Origin: Gibbula magus
Lineage: Eukaryota > Mollusca > Gastropoda > Trochida > Trochidae
Length of the DNA stretch: 64,000 nt
NCBI GenBank assembly: GCA_936450465.1
Contig: OW388291.1
Coordinates: 39,892,873 to 39,956,872 of the forward strand
Direction: 5' to 3'
Under the pieces are notes generated by a model. The model saw only the letters and a list, made by a program, of their open reading frames with translations. It had not been told where the DNA came from and did no database searches. Both the position numbers and the translations under genes were made by a program. Below are positions 46,255 to 59,164 of the stretch, piece after piece; position 1 is the first letter of the stretch, and every line of letters starts with the position of its first letter.

Positions 46255-46745
46255 ATTTAAAAGGTTTCTAATAGCAGGAGAATGTGATTCAAATAAACCC
46301 ATATACTTAGCGAAACAGGTCGTTATAACATGCATATTGAAAGTCAATTAAATTTTGTATCAAACTTATAACAATGCCTGATTATCGTAATGATCAATGT
46401 TATCAATTTACTGAAATCATTATATGATAATAAAAAAAAACATTCCAGATGTGAGAAATATTTTTTTTAAATGAATTTTCTTATGCCTGCATGGTTGAAT
46501 AACAAATTTGGCGACAGGCAAAAAATTGTGTTCATGTTTAAGCAACGAATTATATATGTCTACACGAAATTGGTCCGAAACAATTAATTCATCAATCTAT
46601 TTAAGGCATTATTCACATTGTAAATCAGTGTCTGAACCGGGGAAAATACATATGTTTTCTTAATGATAGGTCACTATTACGAAATCTATTTGAATTTAAA
46701 ATATCACAACAATTAAACGCATTTAGAACGAATAATAATACGCTA
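46255..46745 (+). mobile_element. LINE ORF2 C-terminal remnant (unit B copy)
   Basis: Paralogue of 3,890-4,480, more decayed. The segments equivalent to KRFLI, HIESQLNF and NWSETINSS can still be matched. About 170 bp at 46,078-46,250 has no counterpart in unit A. Confidence 0.55.
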
Positions 46746-47578
46746 GATGATCTTCATGTTCTTAGTGTTTTTCTGGTCAAAGAGAAGAAGAATTCACATA
46801 TCGTTAGTTTGTGAAGCCTTTTCTGCTGTCGAAAGAAGTATTTGAATTGGGTTAATGTCAGTCCACAAACGATGTAAAATATGCTAATTCTTAATAATAT
46901 TGATGTGTTCATATCCTTTGCCATTTTCGTAAAACATTTGATGTCCATTCTAAAATCCCGAGCAATACAATCATCTATGTCATGTGATCTCAAGCTGTGG
47001 TTATGAACTTAAATTGTACACATACTTTTGGCGGCCATTGGGTCTTTAAACATCGAATAAATCTGTCTGTCTGTACTGTACAACACAAACAAATTACAAT
47101 AAACGATAAGAAAAGTGAAGGGTAGAATCACTAGTGTCAAACTAGATTGACTCACAAAACACAGTTCAGTTCACCTCTCACCTTATCTCTGTCATCTTGC
47201 TGTGTCACTTGGCGGTAGTCGACTCAGTCACGTGATCACAGGTCACATGATCACAGGGACTGTTTACTATTCTCAGCATTGAGTTACATGTCAGTGATGC
47301 AGCATAGAATTATAGGTGCAAGCCAGTTTCGTCGATAACTAATAACTCATTTCAAAGTTTGCATAGTATCGACAAACAGAAATGAACTGATAACCCAGAT
47401 TGTACAATCAATTCTTTATCTCGGTACGTGTGGCATCCGGCCCATATACAGATAACAGTGAGCAGGTTGGACAATTGTAAAACAATTGGCTCCTCAGACG
47501 AAGTGCATGGTGGATAAAGAGCTGAAGTGACATATTATTATATATTCAATATTATATGTACTGCATGATGCCATTGAA
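46746..47578. other. Noncoding sequence shared with unit A, then unit B-specific
   Basis: Collinear with 4,481-5,193 up to 47,532. No coding frame is conserved between the two units. Confidence 0.45.
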
Positions 47579-48570
47579 TTGATGAAACTATTTTTTAAAC
47601 CATATGGCGTCCAAAAAAGGATTGTAGATAGGTGGATTCATCAAAGCCTGTTGATACTGTTACAACTAATTACTGTGTCGAATAAATTGTATATAATCAC
47701 TTTGTTACTCAAAAACATTGTGACCGAATCTGTTTCGTTGATTTCACGTCAGCGTTTAGTACAATCCAACCTCATCTCCTTGTCCATAAACTCATCAAAA
47801 TCAGCGTCAATCCCTCCATGCGTCATAAAGTTGATAAGTAATGTTTGAACAACAGGACACGATCTATTCGTGCCAATAATTGTCAGTTTACAACTGGTGT
47901 TCATCAGGGATGCGTTCTGTCACCTTTGTTATTTATTACATATATAAATGACTGTGTTGCACAAGATCCATGCTGTTCAATTGTGAAGTTTGTCGATGAT
48001 GCTGCACTTAATGCATAACGATCATACATTTCATATCTTACATATTACATATATTAAATTACGTCCGTGACTGTACCTAGGTAATACCACCATTGTCGAT
48101 AAATTAAATTTAAATTGTAATACTGAAGCTCTGTACAAAACGTGTCAATAGAGACTATATTTCATTAGACAATTAAGATCATTTGATGGTGATACAATCT
48201 AAATAATTTAGTTCGACTGTCCTATATCATGGACCTGTTGATCTAACTTTATTAAGATTGACGTTGATATGAAATCTTGATATGAAAATTTTCAACACAT
48301 GCTTTGTTGAGATATCGGATCCTTTGGCATACAATGATGGTATGGTTTTCTCAGTTTTCAGGATAAAACAAACTAATGAAGATTGTGAATATTTGTGCAA
48401 AAAGTGTCGGTTCTATCCTGGACCATCCATCTTCAAAAAATGACAAGAACATTTATTTTCACATGCTCGGAAGATCGTTTCAGATTCATCACACATTTTG
48501 CATAAAGAATACTCACTTTTGCCATCTGGAAAATGCCTTGTCATAAGTCAGATAGTACTGAGGAATGTTA
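47579..48570 (+). pseudogene. LINE reverse transcriptase remnant (unit B only)
   Basis: Plus-strand frames near 47,740-48,015 read DFTSAFSTIQPHLLVHKLI, then NNRTRSIRANNCQFTTGVHQ, GCVLSPLLFITYINDC and VKFVDDAAL, i.e. motifs A, B and C (FVDD in place of YADD). Near 48,470-48,530, ARKIVSDSSHILHKEYSLLP and SGK resemble the end region of the same kind of protein. Several stops are present. Unit A has different DNA here (5,194-8,097). Confidence 0.7.
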
Positions 48571-49799
48571 ATGAAATCTGTGAAATTGTTGTAAGTGTTG
48601 AGTTGTAAATACACGTGTTCATATATAATGTACTATATAACTTTTATCATGTCATGTTCTGCTTTATGACAAACGAATTCCCTTTTGAGTAATAAGGTGT
48701 TATCTATCTTCTTGTAATGTCACAGGATACAGGTTGGAAAGTTGCAAATGTAAAATATTGTTAATACTGTAATAATTTATACAATGTTGAAATGTATCAA
48801 AATGTTATTTTCTATCTTATGCTTGTTGTTTCACTGTAATGCAATCATATCGGGTGTAACTATGCGTGTTTGTTTGCATGGTGTTGCATATTGTCAACAG
48901 TTATTTTGGAGTACTTTGTTGGAATACAGTTGTTGGTGATTCGGGTATAAACCGGATTAGATATAAAGAAATAGTGCAATCATGGGGCAGTCATATATGT
49001 TTTAATTACAACCTATAGTCCCATATTCACCCATGAGTTTCTTTAGAAGTATACGGGCGAAACAAATATTTTTTTATGGGGCGGGTCCTGTGACCCGTAT
49101 TGGTATCCTCTTCATTAGGGACCAAAGACTCCTTAAATTTAGTATTTATAACCCCACTTGGATAAGGACGATGTACACAATATTTCACCTTTCTTGGTCT
49201 TACTTGAAAACAAACCAAACTGGTTTGAGGACATCAAACGGTCTACATCTTAATAGAAATTTAAGACCCCCCCCTATCTTGGAGTTACACTGCTTACCTC
49301 CCTCGCTCCAGACATGATCTTTTGTTGAGGCTTCTGTGGTGTTCAACTAGTCTTCCACTTTTAAGACTGTTTTACAGAAGATATAGGCTTAAGTAATTAC
49401 CAAAATAAAGTCATAATACAGCGAGTTCTACGTTTTCGTTCATATATGTGATTTTCGTTTACGTTTACATCTCACAACAGCGTAACTATATCTACTGATG
49501 AATGCTTTCAGTGCTTAGGAATGATTCCAAAAACTAATACCTTCAAAGGGAGATATCAAGATGATAAAATATTATAATACTAAAGTCTGAATCATTGAGA
49601 CATATTGCGAACAATTAATCAGGTAGGAACAGAACTAATTCATCAAACTCCATCAAACCACAGTCATAATCATGCTGTTAGCGTGTGGTCTTCACTCTTT
49701 CTTCAATCTTTATTTGCTCAGTAACGGACACATACCTGCAGTACATATATATTTATATGTAAACAAAATCTGATGTAATAAAGAGTATTTTTTTCTAAT
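48571..49799. other. Noncoding stretch; last 200 bp shared with unit A
   Basis: 48,571-49,583 shows open frames on both strands near 49,027-49,317 that I do not recognise. 49,584-49,799 is collinear with 8,098-8,294. Confidence 0.4.
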
Positions 49800-50220
49800 T
49801 AGAATTGGTAAGCTTTACAGACACAAAGGAAATTATATTCATCCTCACTTAAAATTCAAATTGCACTGTTTACAGATTCTATCTTCTCTTTTTAACCAAA
49901 TATATCTACCAGCCATTCATGAAATAAGTAGCGAAATTGTGTAAAGGAGATTCAATCATCAATATGTAACGATGGGAAATAGCTTCCGTTATATATAGAT
50001 TTTGAAACAAAAAACGTATTTGATACAGACAAATTGTTAATCCACATCCACATTTGCAAGAATATAACAGTTTTCAATGAATTTGAATCGTGGAAAGAAC
50101 ATTAGATACAGAAATACCACCACATTCAAATACTTCCTATTTGTTAAAAATATAATAGTCACTGTTTTTCTTCTTGTCGGTTTTCATATTTTTTTAGCCT
50201 GTCAATAATTGAATAATACT
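49800..50220 (-). mobile_element. Possible LINE 3' coding remnant (unit B copy)
   Basis: Collinear with 25,290-25,720, with the same short Cys-rich signature (RICKQCNLNFK) on the minus strand. Confidence 0.35.
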
Positions 50221-50509
50221 CTTCTTCTCTAGGAATTAAAACCTCTTATTGGCATCATACCTTTTTTATGATTCAGTTTTGAATTTCTCGTCATGGTTTA
50301 TACCGCCATCCATTACAATGATTGCTCTCACAATAACTACTGCCACATGGGAACAACAGGATGTGCATTGTATATGCATCTGACCAGAGCTTTTGAGACA
50401 AGAACTTAGCTAACTTCCTACTTATGTGACTATCTTATAACCATTTTGACATAATGCCTAAACACTAACAGTTAATTTGTCAAAAACATAAGGTACAATT
50501 TCAGTCACT

Positions 50510-50973
50510 TGGTTAAATTCCTAAGAAAATTGATTTGGAGGCAGAGAGGCACGGCATGTGATCAGAGGAACAATCAACCTGAAGCCCCATTCGGAGGTGG
50601 ATCCGTCATGTTGAAGGGGTGTTGTTCCTTTGGTTGTAAGCTTCATACCCTGAATGGACAGAGGTATCAGAACCTGACCCTGGGTGGTTCTGTAGTCCCT
50701 CATTTCGACAATCACTCTCTCGCCACATCTCCAACCTTCATGGACGATAATGCCAGACGACATCTTACAAGCTGTTGTTCAGCATCTCCAAAACAATGCC
50801 GTTGAAATACAACCGTGGCTAGCCGGAAGCCCATGGGGCATTTTGGGACGTAGAGTTAGAGCAAGGGATCCTCCAGTCAAAACGCTTCAGGGGTGCGTTG
50901 CTTTGCCCTAAAACTGTCAGTTTCGCTGCGCAGCGCTGCATCCGCTCTGAGCAACGCTTCGCTATCTTTCGGT
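50510..50973 (+). pseudogene. Tc1/mariner transposase remnant (unit B copy)
   Basis: Paralogue of 25,990-26,454: GGGSVMLKGCCSFGCKLHTL, VVPHFDNHSLAT and FMDDNARRHL, then frame-shifted pieces around VQHLQNNAVE and RVRARDPPVKTLQ. It retains the RVRA segment that the unit A copy has lost. Confidence 0.75.
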
Positions 50974-51718
50974 TCAGATCACATCAGGTTTAAACATGAT
51001 CCAGTCTACTGAAAGCATTCGGTACAATGCATGACGTAGTCCTAATGAAATAACACGTCTGCATTAAGTATGTAGTTTTGTGAAGCTCTTTTACATGACA
51101 GCATATATTGGCTTAAAATGTCTCTGTCGATCAAGGCAGCATATATGATATGGTGACAGTAAGTGGATAGAAGCTGTATCAACCTTGGAGAGAATAACGT
51201 CAACGTTGACCGATATATAGAATAGTAAACTCATGGTACACGTTGAATATACTGTGTTCCATGAAATGTGTTGTAAGGATATGTAATGTATGTAGAAGTT
51301 GTGTTTGTGTGAGTAATAAATGTTTGGAGTACAACATGAAATCCAATTCAATATCCTGAAAACCATTAGATTAAATTTCTGATAATTGTTTGGCCTTCAT
51401 GTCGTCTATTTTCGGCCATTTGTCTCAACCTCACACATCGTTGTTTTGCTGAATGGTTACCAGTGTCTTCAAAATACAATAGCACGTTATAAACAGATAC
51501 ATTTACACTACAAAGTATCGTCCCCAAGCATGTTATAACAAGTTTGAAATATTGTAAATAAGCAAATGTAAATGAATCAAACTTTATTTCCAGATTTGTC
51601 AGCCATACACTAAATCATAAAATCATCGCTGAAAAGAAAATAACTCAAATAGCAAAACGTCATACAAATACTGTTGAGCATTGCTAATACACAATGATCT
51701 ATCATTAAGAATGTTTTC
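50974..51718. other. 3' flank of sulfotransferase gene C
   Basis: 50,974-51,230 matches 33,678-33,928, and 51,236-51,718 matches 36,420-36,878. This gives the empty sites for the 7.2-kb and 2.2-kb blocks of unit A. Noncoding. Confidence 0.7.
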
Positions 51719-54431
51719 TTAAAATGTGAAATTTATTCCGGTATCTTTAAATTCTCTCTTTATGACGTCATCAAAGGCCTCGTTCTGAGCCACAGTCAAC
51801 CAGTTCTTCCAGTCTCCGATCTGACCTGAAGTTTAAAGTTTGTTGGTTATGAAACAACATACTTAACCATTGAGATTCTAAGGACAAACCAATACTAACA
51901 AATTATCTCTATTAACTACGGCCTATAAGTGTACACACTCCCGTGTGTACCATCAAAGAAAATCAGTCCCAGTAACAGGAAACAGTATCTAGTAAGAGCT
52001 TCATAACACCGTTTTTCTTGTTTTCCTGTTTACCAATGTAATGGTATTAATGATAGGAAATGACATAGAACTAATAATATCTGTATAAAGATAAATTAAC
52101 GGGTGTTTCACTCGGTCCATGTCATAGAGTATTTTGAAAGATCCCTGCTTACCTTTCCTATAAAATCCACGAAAATCTTCTTTGAAATGAAATTTCATTA
52201 ATTGAGGAATTTCCTTTTTAGCTGTTTTCTGAGCGTTCTTCAATTTCTCGAATCCACAAGCATCAACAATCTTCTCACAGAGTTCCGGACTTGTTGGTTT
52301 ACACAGGAACTCTGACAGGTGCTTGATTGTCTCCACCGGGCTCTTTTATATATATATGAAAAGAATTTTGCACAAAATAAACTAAGAAGATAGTTCCGTC
52401 CCATTAAAATATTAACCTCCATTATTACATTAGACTTCGCTATTTGCATCGTATATTTCGGATTATGCCCGAGAATGTAATTGGTCCTATATATACTTTT
52501 CTATATAATTTATACTGGCAGATCTGAAAATAATTTCAATTGGAATTTTCAATGCAATGTCGCAAACACAAACACCATTATGCTACTCTCATCAGCCATA
52601 AACGCTTCTTATTTCCAGAAACATTAACTTTTGCTATCCATTTCATATCCTTCTGGTTCCAGACATACGAAATCTTAATTACCATTTCGTAAGCTTCCCA
52701 TTTCTTGAAAAATGAATTCTTGCTATCTTATTTCATATGGTTCCCAGGTCCTCACATACGACATCTTACTAACCTGTTCACAGCTCACTTACAGATTCAC
52801 AAAATCTTACTGCCCATCTCTCCAACCCTCTTAGTTCCAGACACACTCACCGTTTTTAGGTCCTCATAGAAAATATTCAGTATGGGGAGATCCGGATTGC
52901 TTTCCTCAACCTGTCTCCAGTCCTTGATATAACTAGGGTAGGATCCTCCTGGAACTGTGCGTGCAAATAAATTAAGTTTATTCACATTTTATCTGAATAG
53001 TAATAAAAAGTCGAACCATCGAAATATTTAAGTTCTTTGATATTAACATTTGATATGTATCTTATTTATGAAATAAATAAAGAATACACAGCTTGTTTCA
53101 CTTGTTGTGATTGAAGATGGTGCAAGTTAATCAATGTATTAAACATGTATAATGCCTAACATACATGTATATAGTTCTACCTGAAATCATCTCAATTCCA
53201 ACTGTCGTCCAATCAACCAGCTGTTGGTAACTGTTTGTAAGACATTGGCGATTCTGTTCACATTAAGAATTAATCATTTCGTAACATCTAGATAAAAAGA
53301 CATTCAGGAAATGCAAAATCGGAAGTACATTATTGTTTATTATTATTCGGAACCAAGAGGTATTGTATGAAGATACCGTCTACATGTGATAACATTTATA
53401 CACACTGTTTGATTCAGATGTATACCACGTGCCACTGCTTCTAGATTTTCGATCACGTATGTTAGTTGCATGTTTAAGGAATCGAAATAATATGTATTAT
53501 ATACATTACCTCTCCCTTGCATAAACAATTCTGCAAACTCCCCATATGTTCCCTCAAAGCCCCTCGGAGGTCTGACAGCATTGAAATGATGGTACATGGA
53601 GACGCTGACATCCTTGGGGTTCCTCATCACATGGATTATTTTTGTCTTCTTTTCAACAAGCTGGGAGGGAAGATGGCGGAAGCAGCTGTGACTATTCAGG
53701 ACTCTTGGGGAGGGCATGTCGGCCGCCTTCTCAAACTTGGGCATCCCAAGCATAGCGATTTCCTTCACATGCGGACTGTATTCAGTACTGCCGTTCATTA
53801 TCATGGTCGCGATCTCCCACAACCAGTGTGTGCCTGTAAAAGTATAAGCAATATTTGTGAAAAAATGGCACCTCAAGAAAACATACTGAATCACAATACT
53901 AACATATAATGATCAACTGGCAGTGTGTGTTCATATGGACCATATATTCCCCTGTGTATATACAGCATGCAATCACGCATGTGAGATGGGACCGGCAGTT
54001 CAACAGTCCATCGGTCCACCAGTACACCACTCTGTCAGTCCATCAGTCCATCAGTCCATCAGACCATCAGCATACAGTTAATATGCTATGACAGAGTGAT
54101 AGTATACCGCGCTATTCTGTTTCTTTATAGGAACAATACACGTTTAATACATTTACCATGCTAGATGTTTTATCAGGATATCAAACTCGTTCCCTCTTAT
54201 ATCAAGGTTATGTCCCCGTGATATCAAGAAGCACATCAATACTGACCACACTTGGGGTAGGCTGCAATGAGAACATCATCGTCCCTAAGCTGGAAGTCCT
54301 GAACACGTTTATTCTCGATCTCGTACTGCTCCAGAGTCTTCCCCTCCTCGTACGGCTTGAGCACACCGTCCACCAGGAACAACCTCCACCCATGTCCCGC
54401 CGCGTTCCGGTAGTCAAGAATATCTTCAGGT
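51719..54431 (-). CDS. Cytosolic sulfotransferase, gene C (first exon not found)
   Basis: The same six-exon plan as gene B: 54,431-54,247; 53,833-53,505; 53,253-53,181; 52,954-52,851; 52,342-52,153; 51,825-51,719 (stop TAA). The 328 residues keep YPKCGTHW, catalytic His (RVLNSH), VMRNPKDVSVS, IFYEDLKT, RKGQIGDWKNW and KNWLTVAQNE. Differences from gene B are mostly conservative (for example Leu for Met, Val for Ile in exon 1, and Tyr to Cys just after the catalytic His). Reading past the exon 2 donor gives no stop for about 50 codons, unlike gene B, but that read-through is intronic. A TATAAAAG acceptor replaces TATACAAG before exon 5. No start codon exon was identified. Both genes look functional by sequence, apart from the unseen 5' end. 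Confidence 0.9.
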
Positions 54432-54609
54432 CTGAACAGAACAAGTACGTTTATAAACAGCGAATAATAGTATGTGTAGGTCGAGGATCTGTCAATTCAT
54501 AAAATCCACTACCTGTGTCGGTCCGCTCTGGACCATCAGAGAATGTGGGATAGACTTAGGTTCTTCGCAAACAAAAATACCAAATCAGATAGGGTAATCT
54601 TGAAGGTTA

Positions 54610-54656
54610 TAAAACAGAAAATATTCCATCCTGGTCCGGCAGCGTTATGGTAGTTG
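54610..54656 (-). pseudogene. Decayed sulfotransferase exon copy (unit C)
   Basis: Same remnant as at 1-75 and about 180 bp upstream of the intact exon. It matches that exon at about 23 of 30 bases, fewer than the unit A copy. Confidence 0.4.
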
Positions 54657-55038
54657 TTAACTCAATCAATCTGTCTGAAGTAAATAGCCATAAATCTCTA
54701 CAACATCTAATTTAAAAAAAGAAAATTACTCATGGTCATAAAGCAATACAGCCATCGGTTCTTAAGGTCAGCAGTCTTTTACATGATTTATACTATATTT
54801 ATATTAGAGTTAAATTACCACGGTTCACACGTTGTTATTTAAAGGCACACACATCTCCATAAATCAAAATCAAGGCTATTTCTGTGGAAAGTCTTAAATG
54901 TATCATAGGCCGACAAACGTCGATGGGGTTGGCCAAACACCATTATAGGCATTCATCTCTGGCGTTTGTTAGATAAGAACGTCAAGGAATGTGTTTGAGA
55001 GTCACATTACGATTGTTTCTGTGTACTTTTTTATTAGT

Positions 55039-55195
55039 CACCATACACTGCTTTTGTAATGACTAGCTGAATACAGTACAGTTAGAGTGCCAGGAATACT
55101 CCACCATACACTGATTTTGTAATGACCAGCTGCATACAGCACACGGGTAGTGGCAGGAATAGTCCACCATACACTGATTTCCATCAATATTTTAT
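55039..55195. repeat. 63-bp tandem repeat, three marks in unit C
   Basis: CACCATACACTG occurs at 55,039, 55,102 and 55,165. Units A and B have two marks each, so unit C has gained a copy. Confidence 0.8.
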
Positions 55196-55382
55196 TTGAA
55201 TACAATGCTTTCAACAAATGACATTGGTTAGTGTAACATTTGTGAACAATCCAACTTTTAAGCTATGGCAATTTATTCCAATGAAACACGTTCTTTGTGT
55301 GTTTGACCTCAATTAAAAGTCATTAGTTTATGATAAAACTGCTAATGGCAATCAGAATCAGAAACAGCTGTTATATTTTCAT

Positions 55383-57300
55383 ATAAATATACATGGGTAA
55401 AATTCCTACAAACATCCTGGCATTGTACAGACCTCCATCTTCAGGGGGAAATAAAATTATTTCTGATCAGTTCTATGATGAATTCTCAACCTGCTTTGAA
55501 ACAAAATGTACGACACGATCTAGAAAAGTTGTTCTCGGAGATTTCAACATTGACTTTGGCAATACAACTTGTGCACAAACTGTGAGAATGTCTAAATTAT
55601 TCAAAAGTCTAGGATGTATCCGAGTAGTATCTTCGTCCACACACAATCGTGGTAATTGTTGGGACTGGGTAGTTACTTTTGGTGACCCGTGTTCTGTCCT
55701 TAATCTTTGTGTCAAAGACATTCAAATATCTGACCATTTCGTTGTATCATTCGACCTTGATACCGACAAGCCTCAACTCCCGAAGAAGTTATTTGACTGT
55801 AGGAATTTAAAAAATATGGATTGTGATGCTTTTAGATGTGATTTGTTAAACTCTAATCTTATACAGAATCCACCGTCTGATATCAATGAACTCGTTGATA
55901 GATACAACTCTGTTCTCACTAACTCTTAACAAGTATGCACCACTCAGATCTAAGCGAGTCACAGACCGTCCTGTTACACCATGGACTGTAACACCTGAAG
56001 TTATTTCAGCAAAGCGTCGTAGTACTGAGAGAGCTTGGAGGCGTCCATAGGCAAATTTACTGTGTGTCATGGAATAACGTAACTTCTCTGATCAGACAAG
56101 CCAAGCAGACGTCACTGAACTCTCAGATCCAGGATTCAATATCAGATACAGTATCGTTGTACAGACTCATGTCTCGGCTTCTTTGCAAGGAGTTCACTCT
56201 GCCCAATACTGACTCTAAAGACATCCTGCCCAACCATTTCCTGAAATGCTTCTCAGAGAAGATCGCGAAAATTCGAGCTGAAATGGTGTCTTCAGAAACT
56301 TCCTGTGTATCTGAGGCGAGCATGGATACAACTTCCGGTGATAAAGACTCAGAGAAACTGGCTAGTTGCAGCGAATTCTCCTGCGATGAAGTGTTGAAGC
56401 TTTTTCGTAAGTCCAAACCTACTTCCTGTGACTTAGATCCCGTGCCCACACACATCATCCTTGAAAACATTGATCTACTACTTCCTATATATTCTAACAT
56501 CATTATCATAAATTAATCATCAATTCAAGTCTGGAATATGGATTAGTATCGTCTTCTTTTAAGTCAGCACTTGTGAGGCCACTCCTGAAAAAGTCCAACT
56601 TAGACCCAGATCTACTGGGCAACTATAGGCCCGTATCCAGCCTCAGCTATGTCTCCATGTTAGTTGAGTGTGCTGTGTGCACAAGACTCACTGAACATTT
56701 CGAAAAACTTCATCTTTATGATCACCTCCAGTCTGCCTATCGTAGCTACCACAGCACGGAAACTGCTTTGCTCAAAGTGATCAGCGACATTTGGCTTGGT
56801 ATTGATATAAAGAAAGTTGCAGCCCTAGTACTCCTTGATCTCAGCAGTGCGTTTGACACCATCGATCATCTCAAACTTCTGGAACGTCTGAGAATGGAAT
56901 TTCTGATTGATGGAAAAGCCTTACAATTGATAACATCGTATCTGACTGACAGAAGTCAATGTGTAGTGATTGACAGCATCTCATCTGACCCATCAAACCT
57001 AAGATGTGGTGTTCCACAAGGATCCGTGATAGGACCGGTGCTTTTCACCTTATACATGAAGGATATTGGTAATGTCGTCGTACCTTGACCAGGACAAACG
57101 TTTTCTCATCATCCCCTCAGTGAAAACCTCCACTATCTTCGGGACTGTACTGAACTTTCTAGTTTCAATTCCTCCCTGAAGACACACTTCTTCAGATTAG
57201 CATTTGACAGCTAGCTTCTGTCGTGGACCTCTCTCTCCCTCTCTTTAAACTCTGTCTTGCGCTTTGAGCATTTTTTACAATGGAAAATAGCACGTTATGA
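55383..57300 (+). mobile_element. CR1-like LINE, copy C (dead)
   Basis: The endonuclease C-terminal part is open for 178 codons (ILALYRPPSSGGN, GDFNIDFGN, ISDHFVVSFDLDTD). The linker and reverse transcriptase follow ([50 protein letters not shown]). At about 57,080 a deletion removes the YADD motif and the rest of the palm and thumb, joining to PGQTFSHHPLSENL and then KTHFFRLAFDS. It keeps short segments that copy B has lost, so the three copies decayed independently after duplication. Confidence 0.85.
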
Positions 57301-58369
57301 GCATGCTATTTAGGTCTTCAAGACGATGTCTGGAAGACCTATTGTTGTTATCCGGTTTTTAAGGTCTTCAAGACGTATGTCTGGAAGACCTATTGTTTGT
57401 TGAACTTTCGCGGTTTGCAGGGTACGCGTCTTCAAAAATATTTTCTAAAATCACGGCAATATATACAGCTATGTGTGATAGCTCATTTGAAAGCTAAATG
57501 AATTTAAAAAATAGTGATCTAGCAAGAATTTTGAATTATGGCCTCGAATTTCAGAAATGGGCCCTTGAATATGGACCTCTTTAAAAAGGGTGTTTTTCGG
57601 CTACATTTTCAAAGGGGCATAACTCTGTAACAAAGGAAGTTATGTCAAAGTTACTTATTGCTATCTCTTTCATATAACTAGTTTAACAATTCCATAATAT
57701 ATCATTATCATGTTAAAGTTGATAGTATCGACACAATTTGGACGTATTCCAAAAAAGGGGGAAAATTCTGGGATTTTGAGACTTTTCGAGGGCTATTTTC
57801 TTTGAAGAATTTTCGATTTTAAACCACTGAAGGTACAATCATGTTTAATACCTCATGTTGAAGCAAATATGTCCTTTATTAAGAACAATAAATTTCAAAC
57901 TTGTATCTGTCATACTTTAGGTGTGACAAATCATAGAACTTTGTCATTTTTCGAAAATCGCCATTTTCAGAAAAGTTCAAAGGATCATAACTGCTTAACT
58001 AATCAAGATAATTAAATTATAGTTACACCTTCGGATGCACACATTAAAGAACAACAACTTTTCTGTTGAACCCTTTCATCAAAAATCTTATAGTTAAGCT
58101 CCAAATATCGCAAACGTTCTCAAGGGGTCAAACTTTAAACATTTTTTACTATTTTCTTGAATATTCAGGAAAACATAACGCCTTAATTATGTTTGCAATC
58201 TAAATGATGATAACACCTACTTAAGTGGAAATCAAAGTACAACATTTTCTATTCTGTCTTAATCGGGAGAAAGGTCATGTAGGGGTCCATTTATAAGTGA
58301 TTGCTAAATTTTCACTGTGACCCACATTTGAAGTAACAGGGTCACAAATCCTAGAAATTAAGAATCACC

Positions 58370-58850
58370 TTTGACCAAGGAGTCTCCACAAAACATTTCA
58401 CCTTTCTAGAGCTTTACATACTTGAGATAACGATGAAAATAGGTTTTTGGGTCGTGACCCGTGACCCCCATCTACAATTTAAAATCCCTATTGGCCAAGG
58501 AGTATCCACACAACTTTTCAGCTCTCTAGACCTTTTGGAACTGGAGAACAAGATGAAAATAGGTTTTTAAGGATGTGACCCCTGTGACCCCATTTGGGGC
58601 CATGGGGTCACAAAATCTATAATTTAGAATCCCCATTGGCCAAAGAGTTTGCACGCATCTTTTCATCTCTCTAGACCTTTTGGAACTGGAGAAGAAGATG
58701 AAAATAGGTTTCAAGCATGTGACCCCTGTGACCCTATTTGGGGTCATGGGGTCACGAAATCTATAATTTAGAATCCCCATTTGCCAAGGAGTCTGCACAT
58801 AACATTTCAGCTCTGTGGAGTCATTGGTTCTGGAGAAGAAGTCGAAAAAG
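58370..58850. repeat. 144-bp tandem repeat
   Basis: CTCTCTAGACCTTTTGGAAC starts at 58,522 and 58,666, a 144-bp spacing, with partial units on both sides. Units carry TGTGACCCCTGTGACCC and CCCCATTGGCCAAGGAGT. The same family recurs at 63,700-64,000. Confidence 0.85.
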
Positions 58851-58867
58851 CGAAAAGTTTACTGATG

Positions 58868-58920
58868 AACGGATGGACGGACGAAAGCGGATGGACGGAC
58901 GGACGGATGGACGGACGCAG
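58868..58920. repeat. GGACGGATGGACGG microsatellite-like tract
   Basis: Repeats of GGACG/GGATG followed by CAGATCACCATGCCATGC and a poly(A)-like run at 58,971. This is the 3' tail type of a dispersed repeat. Confidence 0.8.
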
Positions 58921-59134
58921 ATCACCATGCCATGCAATAAGCCCATCGGGCCTTTCAGGCCAAATGAGCTAAAAAAAAAAAACTACTGAAGATAGAGACA
59001 TGTTTTATAGCTCATTTTAAAGCAGAGAAACTGATGAATAACCGAGAGTCCAACATGGAGTTGAAAGTCAAGCAGAAGTCTTGAAGACCTAAGTATTGCC
59101 TCTGGCAATCCTAGTATTTTTTATTATTATTATT

Positions 59135-59164
59135 AAGGATTCAGCACTAAAGTGCTGAATCCTT
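59135..59164. repeat. Perfect hairpin AAGGATTCAGCAC..GTGCTGAATCCTT
   Basis: A 13-14-bp perfect stem with a 2-4-base loop. The right arm continues into sequence shared with unit B (43,680), so it may be two abutting element ends. Confidence 0.9.

Larger units (their letters stand above)
57312..59100 (+). mobile_element. AGGTCTTCAAGAC-ended element, longest copy
   Basis: The left end AGGTCTTCAAGACGATGTCT folds back on GGAAGACCT. The right end is GTCTTGAAGACCTAAG. A second left-end-like hairpin starts at 57,360, so two ends are nested. The interior has the 144-bp repeats and a GGACGG tract. No gene is recognised. The inverse, shorter copy is 6,312-7,513. Confidence 0.55.

Noticed and set aside
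49033..49317. 94-codon plus-strand and 63-codon minus-strand frames
   Set aside because: No recognised motifs, no copy in unit A to test conservation, and low-complexity context.
53517..53909. 130-codon plus-strand frame (also 38,758-39,081)
   Set aside because: It is antisense to sulfotransferase exon 2, whose protein is clearly conserved; the plus-strand frame is a shadow.
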